Shown here: piece by piece, positions 1-5,597 of the stretch
Layout: each line of letters opens with the position of its first letter
Position numbering within the stretch: position 1 is the first letter of the stretch
From: Hyphomicrobiales bacterium
GTDB lineage: Bacteria; Pseudomonadota; Alphaproteobacteria; Rhizobiales; Devosiaceae
Assembly: GCA_015487515.1 (NCBI GenBank)
Contig: WFPQ01000185.1
Location: 1 to 5,597 of the forward strand
Length of the DNA stretch: 5,597 bases
Reading direction: 5' to 3'
Notes under the pieces: generated by a model
What the model was told of the DNA's origin: nothing
Databases searched by the model: none
The model's input: the letters and a program-made list of their open reading frames with translations, nothing else
Translations under genes and position numbers: made by a program

Positions 1-528
1 GATTTTATGCCGGCCTCTTCCCCCGATTGATATTCCATCATTTCGACCTTGAATTTCTGCCGTTCCGCCCAGCGCTGATACATGCGCAGCAGCATGGCCG
101 CCCAGTCGCAGCTCTCGGTTCCCCCGGCCCCCGCATGCACCTCCACATAACAGTCATTTGCATCTGCTTCCCCCGACAACAGGGTTTCGATTTGCAGGCG
201 GGCCGCAGTCTTTGCCAGTTTCACCAAGGCATTTTCGGCCTCGGTCACCACGTTCTCATCCCCTTCCTCTTCTCCCATTTCTATCAGTTCCACATTGTCA
301 GAAAGCTGGCTTTCCAGTTCCTGAACCATGGAAATCTGTGCTTCCAGCACCTGGCGTTCACGCATGACAGCCTGGGCTTTTTCCACATTGTCCCAGAGAT
401 CGGGGGCCTCGGCCCGGGCATTCAGATCATCCAGGCGGGTCTGGGCCGTATCCCAGTCAAAGATGCCTCCTCAGCAGGCTTATGGCCTGCTCGATTTGAT
501 CTACGATATTCTGAATTTCACTACGCAT
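1..528 (-). CDS. prfB: Peptide chain release factor 2 (RF2), N-terminal part, with programmed +1 frameshift; cut by window edge
   Basis: RF2 recognises UGA and UAA stop codons in the ribosomal A site and triggers release of the finished protein. Reading leftwards from ATG at 528-526, 23 codons (start MRSEIQNIVDQIEQ) end at an in-frame TGA (459-457). Skipping one base there continues as DWDTAQTRLDDLNAR and gives about 175 residues up to the window edge. Residues about 25-115 form the charged helical domain 1. Residues about 126-155 hold the family motif AGAGGTES followed by DWAAMLLRMYQRWAE, typical of RF2 domain 2. The stop-recognition SPF motif and the catalytic GGQ loop lie outside the window. 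A purine-rich GGAAAGAG (539-532) precedes the start. The gene follows mrcA on the same strand but is separated from it by a probable terminator, so it likely has its own promoter. The TGA is not a disabling mutation, because the whole recoding signal is present. Identity is nearly certain. Confidence 0.97.
456..471 (-). promoter_or_regulatory. prfB: prfB programmed +1 ribosomal frameshift site
   Basis: Read on the minus strand, codons 20-24 are AGG AGG CAT CTT TGA, followed by C. This has all three parts of the known RF2 recoding signal: an internal Shine-Dalgarno-like AGGAGG (471-466), a three-base spacer, and the slippery CTT followed by TGA with a C in the weak +4 position (462-456). The E. 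coli site, AGGGGG-TAT-CTT-TGA-C, has the same spacing. In the known mechanism, scarce RF2 makes termination at UGA slow, the peptidyl-tRNA-Leu slips from CUU to UUU, and translation continues in the +1 frame. RF2 therefore limits its own synthesis. The +1 frame restores clear RF2 sequence at once (L-DWD). That use occurs here is inferred from the sequence, but the match is exact. Confidence 0.96.
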
Positions 529-635
529 CGGCTCTTTCCGCTGTCTTGAAAAACGATTCGAAAAAACAATTTCTGAAATTTGGTTTCTTACCTGAATTTC
601 ATGCCGGGAAAACCCGTTCCCATCATATACAGGAC

Positions 636-673
636 AAAAAACATACCCGGAACATAATTGTCCCGGTTTTTTT
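636..673 (-). terminator. Rho-independent terminator after mrcA, possibly bidirectional
   Basis: Arms 647-654 and 659-666 form an 8-pair stem with a four-base loop. In the leftward transcript all pairs form, one as a G-U wobble. The stem starts about 25 bases after the mrcA stop and is followed, after five bases, by six T (641-636, minus strand). On the plus strand the same stem carries one A-C mismatch and is followed directly by seven T (667-673), so it could also stop rightward transcripts. It most likely ends the amidase-mrcA transcript before prfB. The small gap before the leftward T run makes it weaker than an ideal terminator. Confidence 0.7.
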
Positions 674-690
674 ACCCCTGGGCGCCTTGT

Positions 691-3105
691 CTAGAACAGA
701 CCTCCCCGCCCGGCATCAAGGTCCACATTGCCCCCCTCGATATTAAGGAAGGCATCCGAATCAACCCCGATCACCGAAGTGACCAGGTTGGGGCCGGTGC
801 CCGGCTTGAAGCCCTCCAGTATGGCCTGGCCGCCGGAAATGGCCTTGGTACCTGATTCCGGGTCGATCCATATCTGGGTCATTCCGGGGGGAATGTTGAA
901 CGGAGTCGGCGGCACCCCGACCAGGGCATCCTTCATGAATGCGGTAAAGATGGGTGCGGCCAGACCGCCTCCGGTTGCGGCCCGTCCCATGCTGGCCGGC
1001 TGGTCATAACCCACATACACCCCAACCGCCAGCTGGGGAGTAAACCCGATGAACCATGCATCCTTGTATTCTGACGAGGTTCCGGTCTTTCCTGCCACCG
1101 GTCGGCCCAGCACGGCAACGCTGCGGGCCGTCCCCCTCTGCACCACCCCTTCCATCATCGAAGTTATCTGGTAGGCGGTCATGGGATCCAGGATCTGTTC
1201 ACGATTATCGATTATCAGGGGCTCGGACTGATTTTGCCATGAATCGGCAACACAGCCATCGCAAATGCGTTCGTCATGCCTGAATATGGTTACCCCGTTG
1301 CGGTCCTGGATCCTGTCGATCAGGGTCGGCGTTATGCGCCGTCCTCCATTGGCAATGGTTGCAAAGGCCGAGGTCATCTTCATGTCGGTGGTTTCCCCGG
1401 CCCCCAGGGCCATGGAAAGAACCGGCAGCAACTGATCGTAAAGTCCGAACATGCGGGCATATTCGGCCACCATGGGCATGCCGATGTCCTGGGCCAGGCG
1501 TACCGTCATCACGTTACGCGAACGCTCTATACCCTGCCTTAGGGTCTGGGGTCCGTAAAATTTTTCCGAATAGTTTTCCGGTCTCCATCGGGTCCCGTCA
1601 TTGTTGATGATCTCCAGCGGCGCATCCAGCACCACCGAAGCCGGTGTATAGCCATTGTCAAGAGCAGCCGCATAAACTATCGGCTTGAACGAGGAGCCGG
1701 GCTGACGCAAGGCCTGGGTAGCCCGGTTGAATTCCGAATTGGCAAAGGAAAATCCTCCCACCATGGCCAGAACCCGCCCGGTGCGCGGATCCATAGCCAC
1801 CAGCGCCCCTTCGGTCTTGGGAATCTGCTTCAGGGTATATACCCCCTCCTTGCCTTCGACCGGCATCACGTAGATCACGTCCCCAACCTTTAACAGCTTG
1901 TCCAGATCCGGTTTTATCCAGCTCATTTCCGCCCCCGGAAGCCGCCCGGTTATGCGCTCTTCCGAAATGGCCCCGTTCGCTTCCGGGCTGGGTCTGATGC
2001 CGATTTTGGCCTCGTTCCTTTCCATCTCCAGCACGACCGCCAGCTTCCATTCCGGCACATCCCACAACGGTTCGGTCTCGAACAGGGTTTCTCCCCAGTC
2101 CTGGCCTAGTTCTATGTTCTTGACCGGTCCCCGGTAACCCTTGGTCTGGTCAAAATCCACCAGCCCGTCGATCAGGGCATTGCGCGCCAGAACCTGCAGC
2201 CTGGAATCAAGGGTTGTACGCACCGAGAGCCCCCCCCCATAAAGCGTGTCTTCTCCGTAGAGATCCAGCAGGCGCCGGCGCACCTCCTCGGTGAAATATT
2301 CCGCGTAATACAGTTGCGAGCCGCCCCGGCGCAAAACCACGTTCAGCCCCTCGGCCTTGGCCTCGTTTGCCTGCTCCTCGGTTATGTAGCCATCCTCGAG
2401 CATGCGGGTTATTACATAATTGCGCCGCTCTATGGCTTCCTTGGGGCGCCTGAAGGGATTGTAGTTGGCCGGCCCCTTGGGCAGGGCAGCCAGATAGGCT
2501 GCCTCGGACAATGTCAACTCGTAAAGGGCCTTGTCAAAATAGTTCAGGGCCGCCGCCGCTATGCCATAGGAATTGAAACCGAAGAATATCTCGTTCAGAT
2601 ATAGTTCCAGAATCTCGTATTTGCTGAAAGTTTCCTCGATGCGAATGGCCAGCAGGGCCTCGCGTATCTTGCGATACCAGGTCTGCTCCCGGGTCAAAAG
2701 AAAATTCCTGGCCACCTGCTGCGTTATCGTGGAAGCTCCGACCAGCGGCCCGTTTCTTCCCTCGATCATTTGAAGGATATTGTCCCTGGCCGCCCTTATG
2801 ACCCCGTCGAACGCTATTCCCCCATGGGTGAAAAAGTTCTTGTCCTCCACGGCGACGAAGGCATTCACCACCATTTCGGGGACAGTCTCGATGGGTTGAA
2901 ACAGGCGTCTCTCGCGTGAAAATTCGGCCAGCAGGGTGCCATCCGCCGCATGAACCCTGGTGGTGATCGGCGGCTGGTAATTCTTAAGAGCGGTATAATC
3001 AGGCAACTCCTGGGAGATCGACCAGACCAGATATCCGATCGCCCCAAGCCCTATCAGGCCCACGAACAGGCCAAATCCAAACAACCATCCGAGCAATCGA
3101 AACAT
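691..3105 (-). CDS. mrcA: Penicillin-binding protein 1A (bifunctional peptidoglycan glycosyltransferase / DD-transpeptidase)
   Basis: This class A PBP polymerises lipid II into glycan strands and cross-links them in the periplasm. The 804 residues are a usual length. Residues 1-30 are a short cytoplasmic start plus one membrane anchor (LLGWLFGFGLFVGLIGLGAI). The GT51 glycosyltransferase domain (about 50-240) shows VEDKNFFTHGG with catalytic Glu87, GASTITQQVARN (123-134), RKIREALLAIRIE (145-157), KYEILELYLNEIFFG (162-176) and RRNYVITRM (227-235). An OB-like insert spans about 320-430. The transpeptidase domain (about 433-730) has nucleophile Ser471 in GSSFKP, SRN (529-531) and KTGTS (673-677). 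All catalytic motifs are intact. A Cys615-Cys618 pair (CDGC) sits between SRN and KTG. The start ATG is preceded by AGGA (3119-3116), ten bases away. It follows the amidase gene by 135 bases on the same strand and is probably co-transcribed, or at least shares the downstream terminator. Confidence 0.97.
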   Translation of the reverse strand: MFRLLGWLFGFGLFVGLIGLGAIGYLVWSISQELPDYTALKNYQPPITTRVHAADGTLLAEFSRERRLFQPIETVPEMVVNAFVAVEDKNFFTHGGIAFDGVIRAARDNILQMIEGRNGPLVGASTITQQVARNFLLTREQTWYRKIREALLAIRIEETFSKYEILELYLNEIFFGFNSYGIAAAALNYFDKALYELTLSEAAYLAALPKGPANYNPFRRPKEAIERRNYVITRMLEDGYITEEQANEAKAEGLNVVLRRGGSQLYYAEYFTEEVRRRLLDLYGEDTLYGGGLSVRTTLDSRLQVLARNALIDGLVDFDQTKGYRGPVKNIELGQDWGETLFETEPLWDVPEWKLAVVLEMERNEAKIGIRPSPEANGAISEERITGRLPGAEMSWIKPDLDKLLKVGDVIYVMPVEGKEGVYTLKQIPKTEGALVAMDPRTGRVLAMVGGFSFANSEFNRATQALRQPGSSFKPIVYAAALDNGYTPASVVLDAPLEIINNDGTRWRPENYSEKFYGPQTLRQGIERSRNVMTVRLAQDIGMPMVAEYARMFGLYDQLLPVLSMALGAGETTDMKMTSAFATIANGGRRITPTLIDRIQDRNGVTIFRHDERICDGCVADSWQNQSEPLIIDNREQILDPMTAYQITSMMEGVVQRGTARSVAVLGRPVAGKTGTSSEYKDAWFIGFTPQLAVGVYVGYDQPASMGRAATGGGLAAPIFTAFMKDALVGVPPTPFNIPPGMTQIWIDPESGTKAISGGQAILEGFKPGTGPNLVTSVIGVDSDAFLNIEGGNVDLDAGRGGLF

Positions 3106-3141
3106 TTATGTGCAGTCCTAAAAAACATATCTGGAACGAAA

Positions 3142-3166
3142 TGCCCGGAGCCAAAACACCCGGGCA
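3142..3166 (-). repeat. Inverted repeat in the mrcA leader
   Basis: Arms TGCCCGG (3142-3148) and CCGGGCA (3160-3166) are perfectly complementary over seven bases with an 11-base loop. The element lies in the 135-base gap between the amidase stop and the mrcA start, about 37 bases upstream of the mrcA ATG. No T run follows immediately in the leftward direction, so it is not a standard terminator. It could be an RNA stem that stabilises or attenuates the mrcA message, or an operator; the sequence does not decide. No clear promoter is visible in the rest of the gap. Confidence 0.4.
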
Positions 3167-3240
3167 GCATCCGCCAGCATAACCATAACAGGCGAGCGTT
3201 GAAACCAAAAGCGGGGCAAAATTGTGAATAGTTCGATCAA

Positions 3241-4632
3241 CTATGATCCATTGCCGTCAAAATAAGCCCCGATCCCGCGTGCCACCGCATCGGCCACCCT
3301 TTTTCGCCATTGCTCCGACTTCAGATTGCGCACGTCCAGGTCATTGGACAGGAAGCCAAGTTCCAGCAGGATCGAGGGCACATCGGGGGATTGCAATACG
3401 AAAAAATCGGCCCTTCGCATGGGAAAACGCCTTATCCTGACGCTCTGGCGCAATTGCTCGACAATGGAAAGTCCCACCATGAAAGACTGGCGGCGCATTT
3501 CCCTTCGCATCAGATCTACCAGAATGTCTACCAGCCTTTCCTCGCTCTTCTCCGATTGTCCCAGACCGAATCCGGCCAGCAGGTCAGCCTTGTTTTCATT
3601 TTCTGCCAGCACCTTGTCAAGCACGTCCGTTGCCTGCTCATCACGAATATAAACACTGGCCCCGCGAATTTGCGTATCCTCGAACGAATCCGCATGCAGG
3701 GAAATCAGCAGATCGGCCCTGTTGTCCCGTGCCAGTTGCACCCTTTCCTCCAGCATCACCGCCACATCCCCCTCCCGCGTCAGGGCCACGTCGAAACGTC
3801 CCGAGGCAATCAGTACCTCACGCAATTCCCTGGCAAACAGCAGGGTGATTTCCTTTTCCTGGACCCCGTCGGGAGACCTGGCTCCCCCGTCAGCCCCTCC
3901 ATGTCCCGGATCGATCAATATCAATGGCCTTGAATCGGACTGGACCTTGGAAGCTCCCGGGGCATCGGATACATGATCCATTTCAGCCCTGAACAAGTCC
4001 TGCCCTTCCTGATTTCCCCCTGCATCTTCCTTCTGCCCGGCAATGGCAAGAAAAGCCTCCCTGTCGGCCCTTACCCGGGCGCTGAATTCCTCGTCGCTGG
4101 CCCCGATGATATCCACCACCAGCCGGGCAGGCTGGTCGTCAAAGGGCTCCAGCACATAGGCCTGTTGCACCTGGGCACTGGCCGAAAGCAAAAGGGTGGT
4201 CCGCAGGCGGTCTTCTCCGATCATGGAAATTTCATAGTTTTTTATCAGTCCCTGCCCGGCCGCCTCTCCCCGGTCCCGGGCCCTGGAGCCCGACACCCGC
4301 ACATCAACGGCAATCCGCCTGGGCTCATCAAGGGAAACAAAGGCAAAGGAACTGGTCTCGCTCAAGTCAATGACCAGGCGCGCCCTTTGCGGCGTGCTCG
4401 AAACCCTTACCGCCAGGGCAACCGGCAAGGCCTGCAGGGCGTCCTGGTCCTGCATGGAATTCTGCCCTTCACCCTCCTGCCCCGCGGCAGCCGAAATCAG
4501 GGTCATGAGGATGGCAAGAGCCGCCACAATGACATGGAGCCCCAAGCGCAATACGGCAGGCACCGGCAACAGTATGCTAAATGCCGGTAGCTGGAATTTT
4601 ATCGGAATTACCGCCCTGTTCGACTGTTCCAT
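3241..4632 (-). CDS. amiC: Periplasmic N-acetylmuramoyl-L-alanine amidase, AmiC type (AMIN + Amidase_3)
   Basis: This zinc amidase cuts the bond between MurNAc and the stem peptide to split septal peptidoglycan at division. With ATG at 4632 it has 463 residues. Residues 30-51 form a hydrophobic signal segment (LHVIVAALAILMTLISAAAG) with likely cleavage near the AAAG. An AMIN-like beta domain spans about 75-178 and is thought to target the septum. A charged linker follows to about 235. Amidase_3 (236-456) shows zinc ligands His244 (IDPGHGG), Glu259 (QEKEITL) and His313 (SLHADS), and catalytic Glu424 (ILLELGFLSN). Between SVYIRDEQATD and the helix LVDLMRREMRRQS (about 328-385) lies the helical insert that in AmiB/AmiC relatives blocks the active site until an EnvC/NlpD-like LytM activator binds. 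Control by such a factor, like DipM in Caulobacter, is inferred. The frame stays open to GTG 4845; starts at GTG 4662 and ATG 4794 are alternatives. Confidence 0.92.
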   Translation of the reverse strand: MEQSNRAVIPIKFQLPAFSILLPVPAVLRLGLHVIVAALAILMTLISAAAGQEGEGQNSMQDQDALQALPVALAVRVSSTPQRARLVIDLSETSSFAFVSLDEPRRIAVDVRVSGSRARDRGEAAGQGLIKNYEISMIGEDRLRTTLLLSASAQVQQAYVLEPFDDQPARLVVDIIGASDEEFSARVRADREAFLAIAGQKEDAGGNQEGQDLFRAEMDHVSDAPGASKVQSDSRPLILIDPGHGGADGGARSPDGVQEKEITLLFARELREVLIASGRFDVALTREGDVAVMLEERVQLARDNRADLLISLHADSFEDTQIRGASVYIRDEQATDVLDKVLAENENKADLLAGFGLGQSEKSEERLVDILVDLMRREMRRQSFMVGLSIVEQLRQSVRIRRFPMRRADFFVLQSPDVPSILLELGFLSNDLDVRNLKSEQWRKRVADAVARGIGAYFDGNGS

Positions 4633-4659
4633 GCCACTGCCCTGCTCCAGTCCCTGTTC

Positions 4660-4672
4660 CACCCGCACTCCT
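4660..4672 (-). promoter_or_regulatory. amiC: Strong ribosome binding site before an alternative GTG start of the amidase
   Basis: On the minus strand AGGAG (4672-4668), a five-base spacer and GTG (4662-4660) lie in frame with the amidase, ten codons before the ATG at 4632. That ATG has a less clear AGGG about seven bases upstream. Starting at the GTG would give a 473-residue protein with a longer n-region before the signal helix. Another in-frame ATG at 4794, preceded by GGGGAAG, would place about 85 residues before the hydrophobic helix, which is unusual for an exported protein. The start therefore lies most probably at 4662 or 4632. Confidence 0.4.
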
Positions 4673-4963
4673 GATAAAAGCCCGAGGCCACACCAAAAAG
4701 AAGTCGCAGCAGGGCAGAATTGGTATGTTTGCACACCATCGTCAATCGTTTTTTGCAATATTGCTTCTGCCGGATCATTTTCATTCTTCCCCATAGCGGC
4801 TTCCCCGCAATTCCCCCCGTCAACCAAAATGAATTTTGTTTGCACTGCTTTTACATCTTTTTTGTTGCCAAATCATTCCGGCGCCCGTAAAGCGATATTG
4901 AGGATATGGTTTGTCCACTCGATTCCTTCGAAGACTGAAAAACATTGGCGGTGCTTCAAGATA

Positions 4964-4991
4964 TTGACTGATGAAACCGGTGACGTAGAAA
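4964..4991 (+). promoter_or_regulatory. Weak candidate sigma-70-type promoter toward rne
   Basis: TTGACT (4964-4969) matches five of six -35 consensus bases. It is followed after 16 bases by TAGAAA (4986-4991), four of six at -10. A transcript from here would have a leader of roughly 430 bases before rne and would include all the inverted repeats listed downstream. The match is only moderate and such pairs arise by chance, so this is a candidate only. Confidence 0.22.
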
Positions 4992-5165
4992 ACCCCCGCT
5001 AACAGGGAAAGACAGGGCAAGACGGCCGGTTTCTCGACATGCGGCCCCTGATGAAACGGGACCTTGTGCAGCGGCTTCTTATCATGCCCCCCTTGTATCG
5101 GGCGGAAATGACACGACATACCACCTCGTTGGAATTGCGGTCCCCTCTATTGCGGCCGCTGGTGC

Positions 5166-5188
5166 GGGGCATTTACAAATGCTGCCCC
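5166..5188 (+). repeat. Inverted repeat / stem-loop in the rne leader (first)
   Basis: GGGGC (5166-5170) pairs with GCCCC (5184-5188), and ATT (5171-5173) pairs with AAT (5178-5180) around the loop TACA, leaving a three-base bulge. An alternative fold pairs GCATT with AATGC (5169-5173 and 5178-5182) and GGG with CCC around a two-base bulge. Either fold is stable for its size. No T run follows, so it is not a terminator. It lies about 245 bases upstream of rne. Confidence 0.45.
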
Positions 5189-5231
5189 CAAACGAAAGAG
5201 AACACATGAGCGACTCGCCGCAACATCTGGA

Positions 5232-5257
5232 ATTACGGACAGGGAAACTGTCCGAAT
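5232..5257 (+). repeat. Strong stem-loop in the rne leader (second)
   Basis: CGGACAG (5236-5242) and CTGTCCG (5248-5254) pair perfectly around a GGAAA loop. Outside them ATT (5232-5234) pairs with AAT (5255-5257), with A5235 bulged. The result is a ten-pair hairpin with one bulge and no T run after it. It is the cleanest stem in the region. Its downstream flank is A/T-rich (GATTTTTGC near 5274-5282), the kind of single-stranded stretch RNase E prefers. A role in rne autoregulation is suggested only by position and form. Confidence 0.55.
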
Positions 5258-5368
5258 CAGTGTCTTGCGACGTGATTTTTGCTCAACCTCCCATTTACCA
5301 TGGCTCCGGTCACTGCACAGCACCTGACCCGGCCTCAATTTTGAAAAAATCTGCCTCGCATGGCGCGA

Positions 5369-5413
5369 TGAAGCCGAACCGGACTTTCAGTTCCGGCTTC
5401 ACTCGCGCGCGAG
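5369..5413 (+). repeat. Stem-loop plus 12-base palindrome directly upstream of the rne ribosome binding site
   Basis: TGAAGCCG (5369-5376) pairs with CGGCTTCA (5394-5401) over eight bases, and AAC/GTT (5377-5379 and 5390-5392) adds three more pairs around a bulged C5393. It abuts CTCGCGCGCGAG (5402-5413), a perfect 12-base palindrome that ends only five bases before the rne GGAG (5419-5422). Stable structure this close to the ribosome binding site could affect translation initiation. The palindrome could instead be a DNA-binding site. No T run follows, so termination is unlikely. Confidence 0.5.
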
Positions 5414-5431
5414 CGCCTGGAGCAAGAATTT

Positions 5432-5597
5432 ATGACTACCAAACGCATGCTGGTCGATGCCAGCCACCCGGAAGAAACCCGGATAGTAATCACTAGCGGA
5501 AACAAGCTGGACGAATTTGACTTTGAAGCTGCCAACAGGCGCCAGTTACGCGGGAACATCTACCTTGCCAAGGTTACAAGGGTTGAACCTTCCCTGC
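5432..5597 (+). CDS. rne: Ribonuclease E, N-terminal end; cut by window edge
   Basis: RNase E is the main endonuclease of mRNA decay and rRNA/tRNA processing and the scaffold of the degradosome. The 55 visible residues start MTTKRMLVDASHPEETRIVI and continue with DEFDFEAANRRQLRGNIYLAKVTRVEPSL. This is the highly conserved start of the RNase E/G family: first the RNase H-like fold, then, from about residue 35, the start of the S1 RNA-binding domain (GNIYLAKVTRVEPSL). The catalytic, zinc-link and degradosome regions lie beyond the window, so RNase E rather than RNase G rests on the close match to alphaproteobacterial RNase E starts and on the amidase/mrcA neighbourhood. ATG 5432 is preceded by GGAG (5419-5422), nine bases away. 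The gene is divergent from the amidase. A structured leader upstream suggests feedback control. Confidence 0.95.
   Translation, partial: MTTKRMLVDASHPEETRIVITSGNKLDEFDFEAANRRQLRGNIYLAKVTRVEPSL

Larger units (their letters stand above)
4663..5431. other. Long non-coding region between divergent amidase and rne genes
   Basis: About 770 bases separate the likely amidase start from rne. Open frames here (4820-5119 minus, 5179-5496 plus, and the in-frame upstream extension of the amidase to 4845) have no recognisable protein features and are not called. The right half, from about 5160, holds several strong inverted repeats listed separately and is probably the rne 5' leader. The left half should contain divergent promoters, of which only one weak candidate is visible. 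Long structured leaders are known for enterobacterial rne, where they serve feedback control; the same use here is an inference. Confidence 0.6.

Noticed and set aside
457..459. TGA in prfB as a pseudogene mutation
   Set aside because: The surrounding bases form the full RF2 recoding signal and homology resumes exactly in the +1 frame.
606..620. Small inverted repeat GGGAA/TTCCC in the prfB leader and a TATGAT-like -10 (627-622, minus)
   Set aside because: The stem is short and competes with CGGG/CCCG inside it. No matching -35 lies at a proper distance from the -10, so no promoter is called.
27..746. 239-codon plus-strand open frame opposite prfB and the prfB-mrcA gap
   Set aside because: It is antisense to clear RF2 sequence, runs through the terminator, and its translation is low-complexity and H/P/F-rich with no recognisable domain.
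3310..4590. Several plus-strand open frames of about 200 codons opposite the amidase
   Set aside because: They are shadows of the GC-biased amidase reading frame; the minus-strand frame carries all conserved amidase motifs.
4820..5119. 99-codon minus-strand open frame upstream of the amidase
   Set aside because: It ends inside the possible amidase extension, has no domain, no clear ribosome binding site and an atypical composition; it is most likely chance.
4921..5257. GANTC sites (4921-4925, 5212-5216, about 5254-5258) as possible CcrM methylation control of rne
   Set aside because: Three sites in this length are not clearly above chance, and no CtrA-like TTAA-N7-TTAA box was seen nearby.
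5179..5496. Plus-strand open frame (internal ATG 5206) upstream of and overlapping rne, as a possible leader peptide
   Set aside because: It runs through the stems at 5232-5257 and 5369-5413 and 65 bases into rne in another frame. It lacks a good ribosome binding site and any recognisable protein feature.

Overview
The window reads as a chromosomal core region of an alphaproteobacterium. Three genes lie on the minus strand: prfB (release factor 2, cut by the left edge), mrcA (penicillin-binding protein 1A) and an AmiC-type N-acetylmuramoyl-L-alanine amidase. They diverge from rne (ribonuclease E), which is on the plus strand and cut by the right edge. The order rne / amidase / mrcA / prfB is, from general knowledge, common in Alphaproteobacteria, and the protein sequences fit that class. 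Genus cannot be given from the sequence alone. There is no mobile element, CRISPR array, tRNA or rRNA, and no sign of recent transfer.

Layout. Positions 1-528 (minus) hold the first 175 residues of RF2. They are split by an in-frame TGA at codon 24, inside the classical +1 programmed frameshift site. Positions 529-690 hold the prfB leader and an intrinsic terminator for the upstream transcript. Positions 691-3105 (minus) hold a complete 804-residue bifunctional PBP1A. A 135-base gap with one inverted repeat separates it from the amidase at 3241-4632 (minus), whose true start is uncertain. The region up to 5431 has no convincing gene. It is read as divergent promoter space plus a long rne leader with several strong inverted repeats. 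rne starts at 5432 with an ATG preceded by GGAG.

How the genes fit together. PBP1A polymerises and cross-links peptidoglycan. The amidase removes stem peptides from glycan at the division site. Both are probably transcribed leftwards, perhaps as one unit ending at the terminator near 636-673. prfB, beyond that terminator, controls its own translation by frameshifting. rne encodes the endonuclease of RNA turnover. Its structured leader suggests, but does not prove, autoregulation by the RNase E product, as is known in enterobacteria.

No undescribed system was found. The points most worth a second look are the frameshift site, which would make a naive annotation miscall prfB; the structured rne leader; the ambiguous amidase start; and a CxxC pair in the PBP1A transpeptidase domain.
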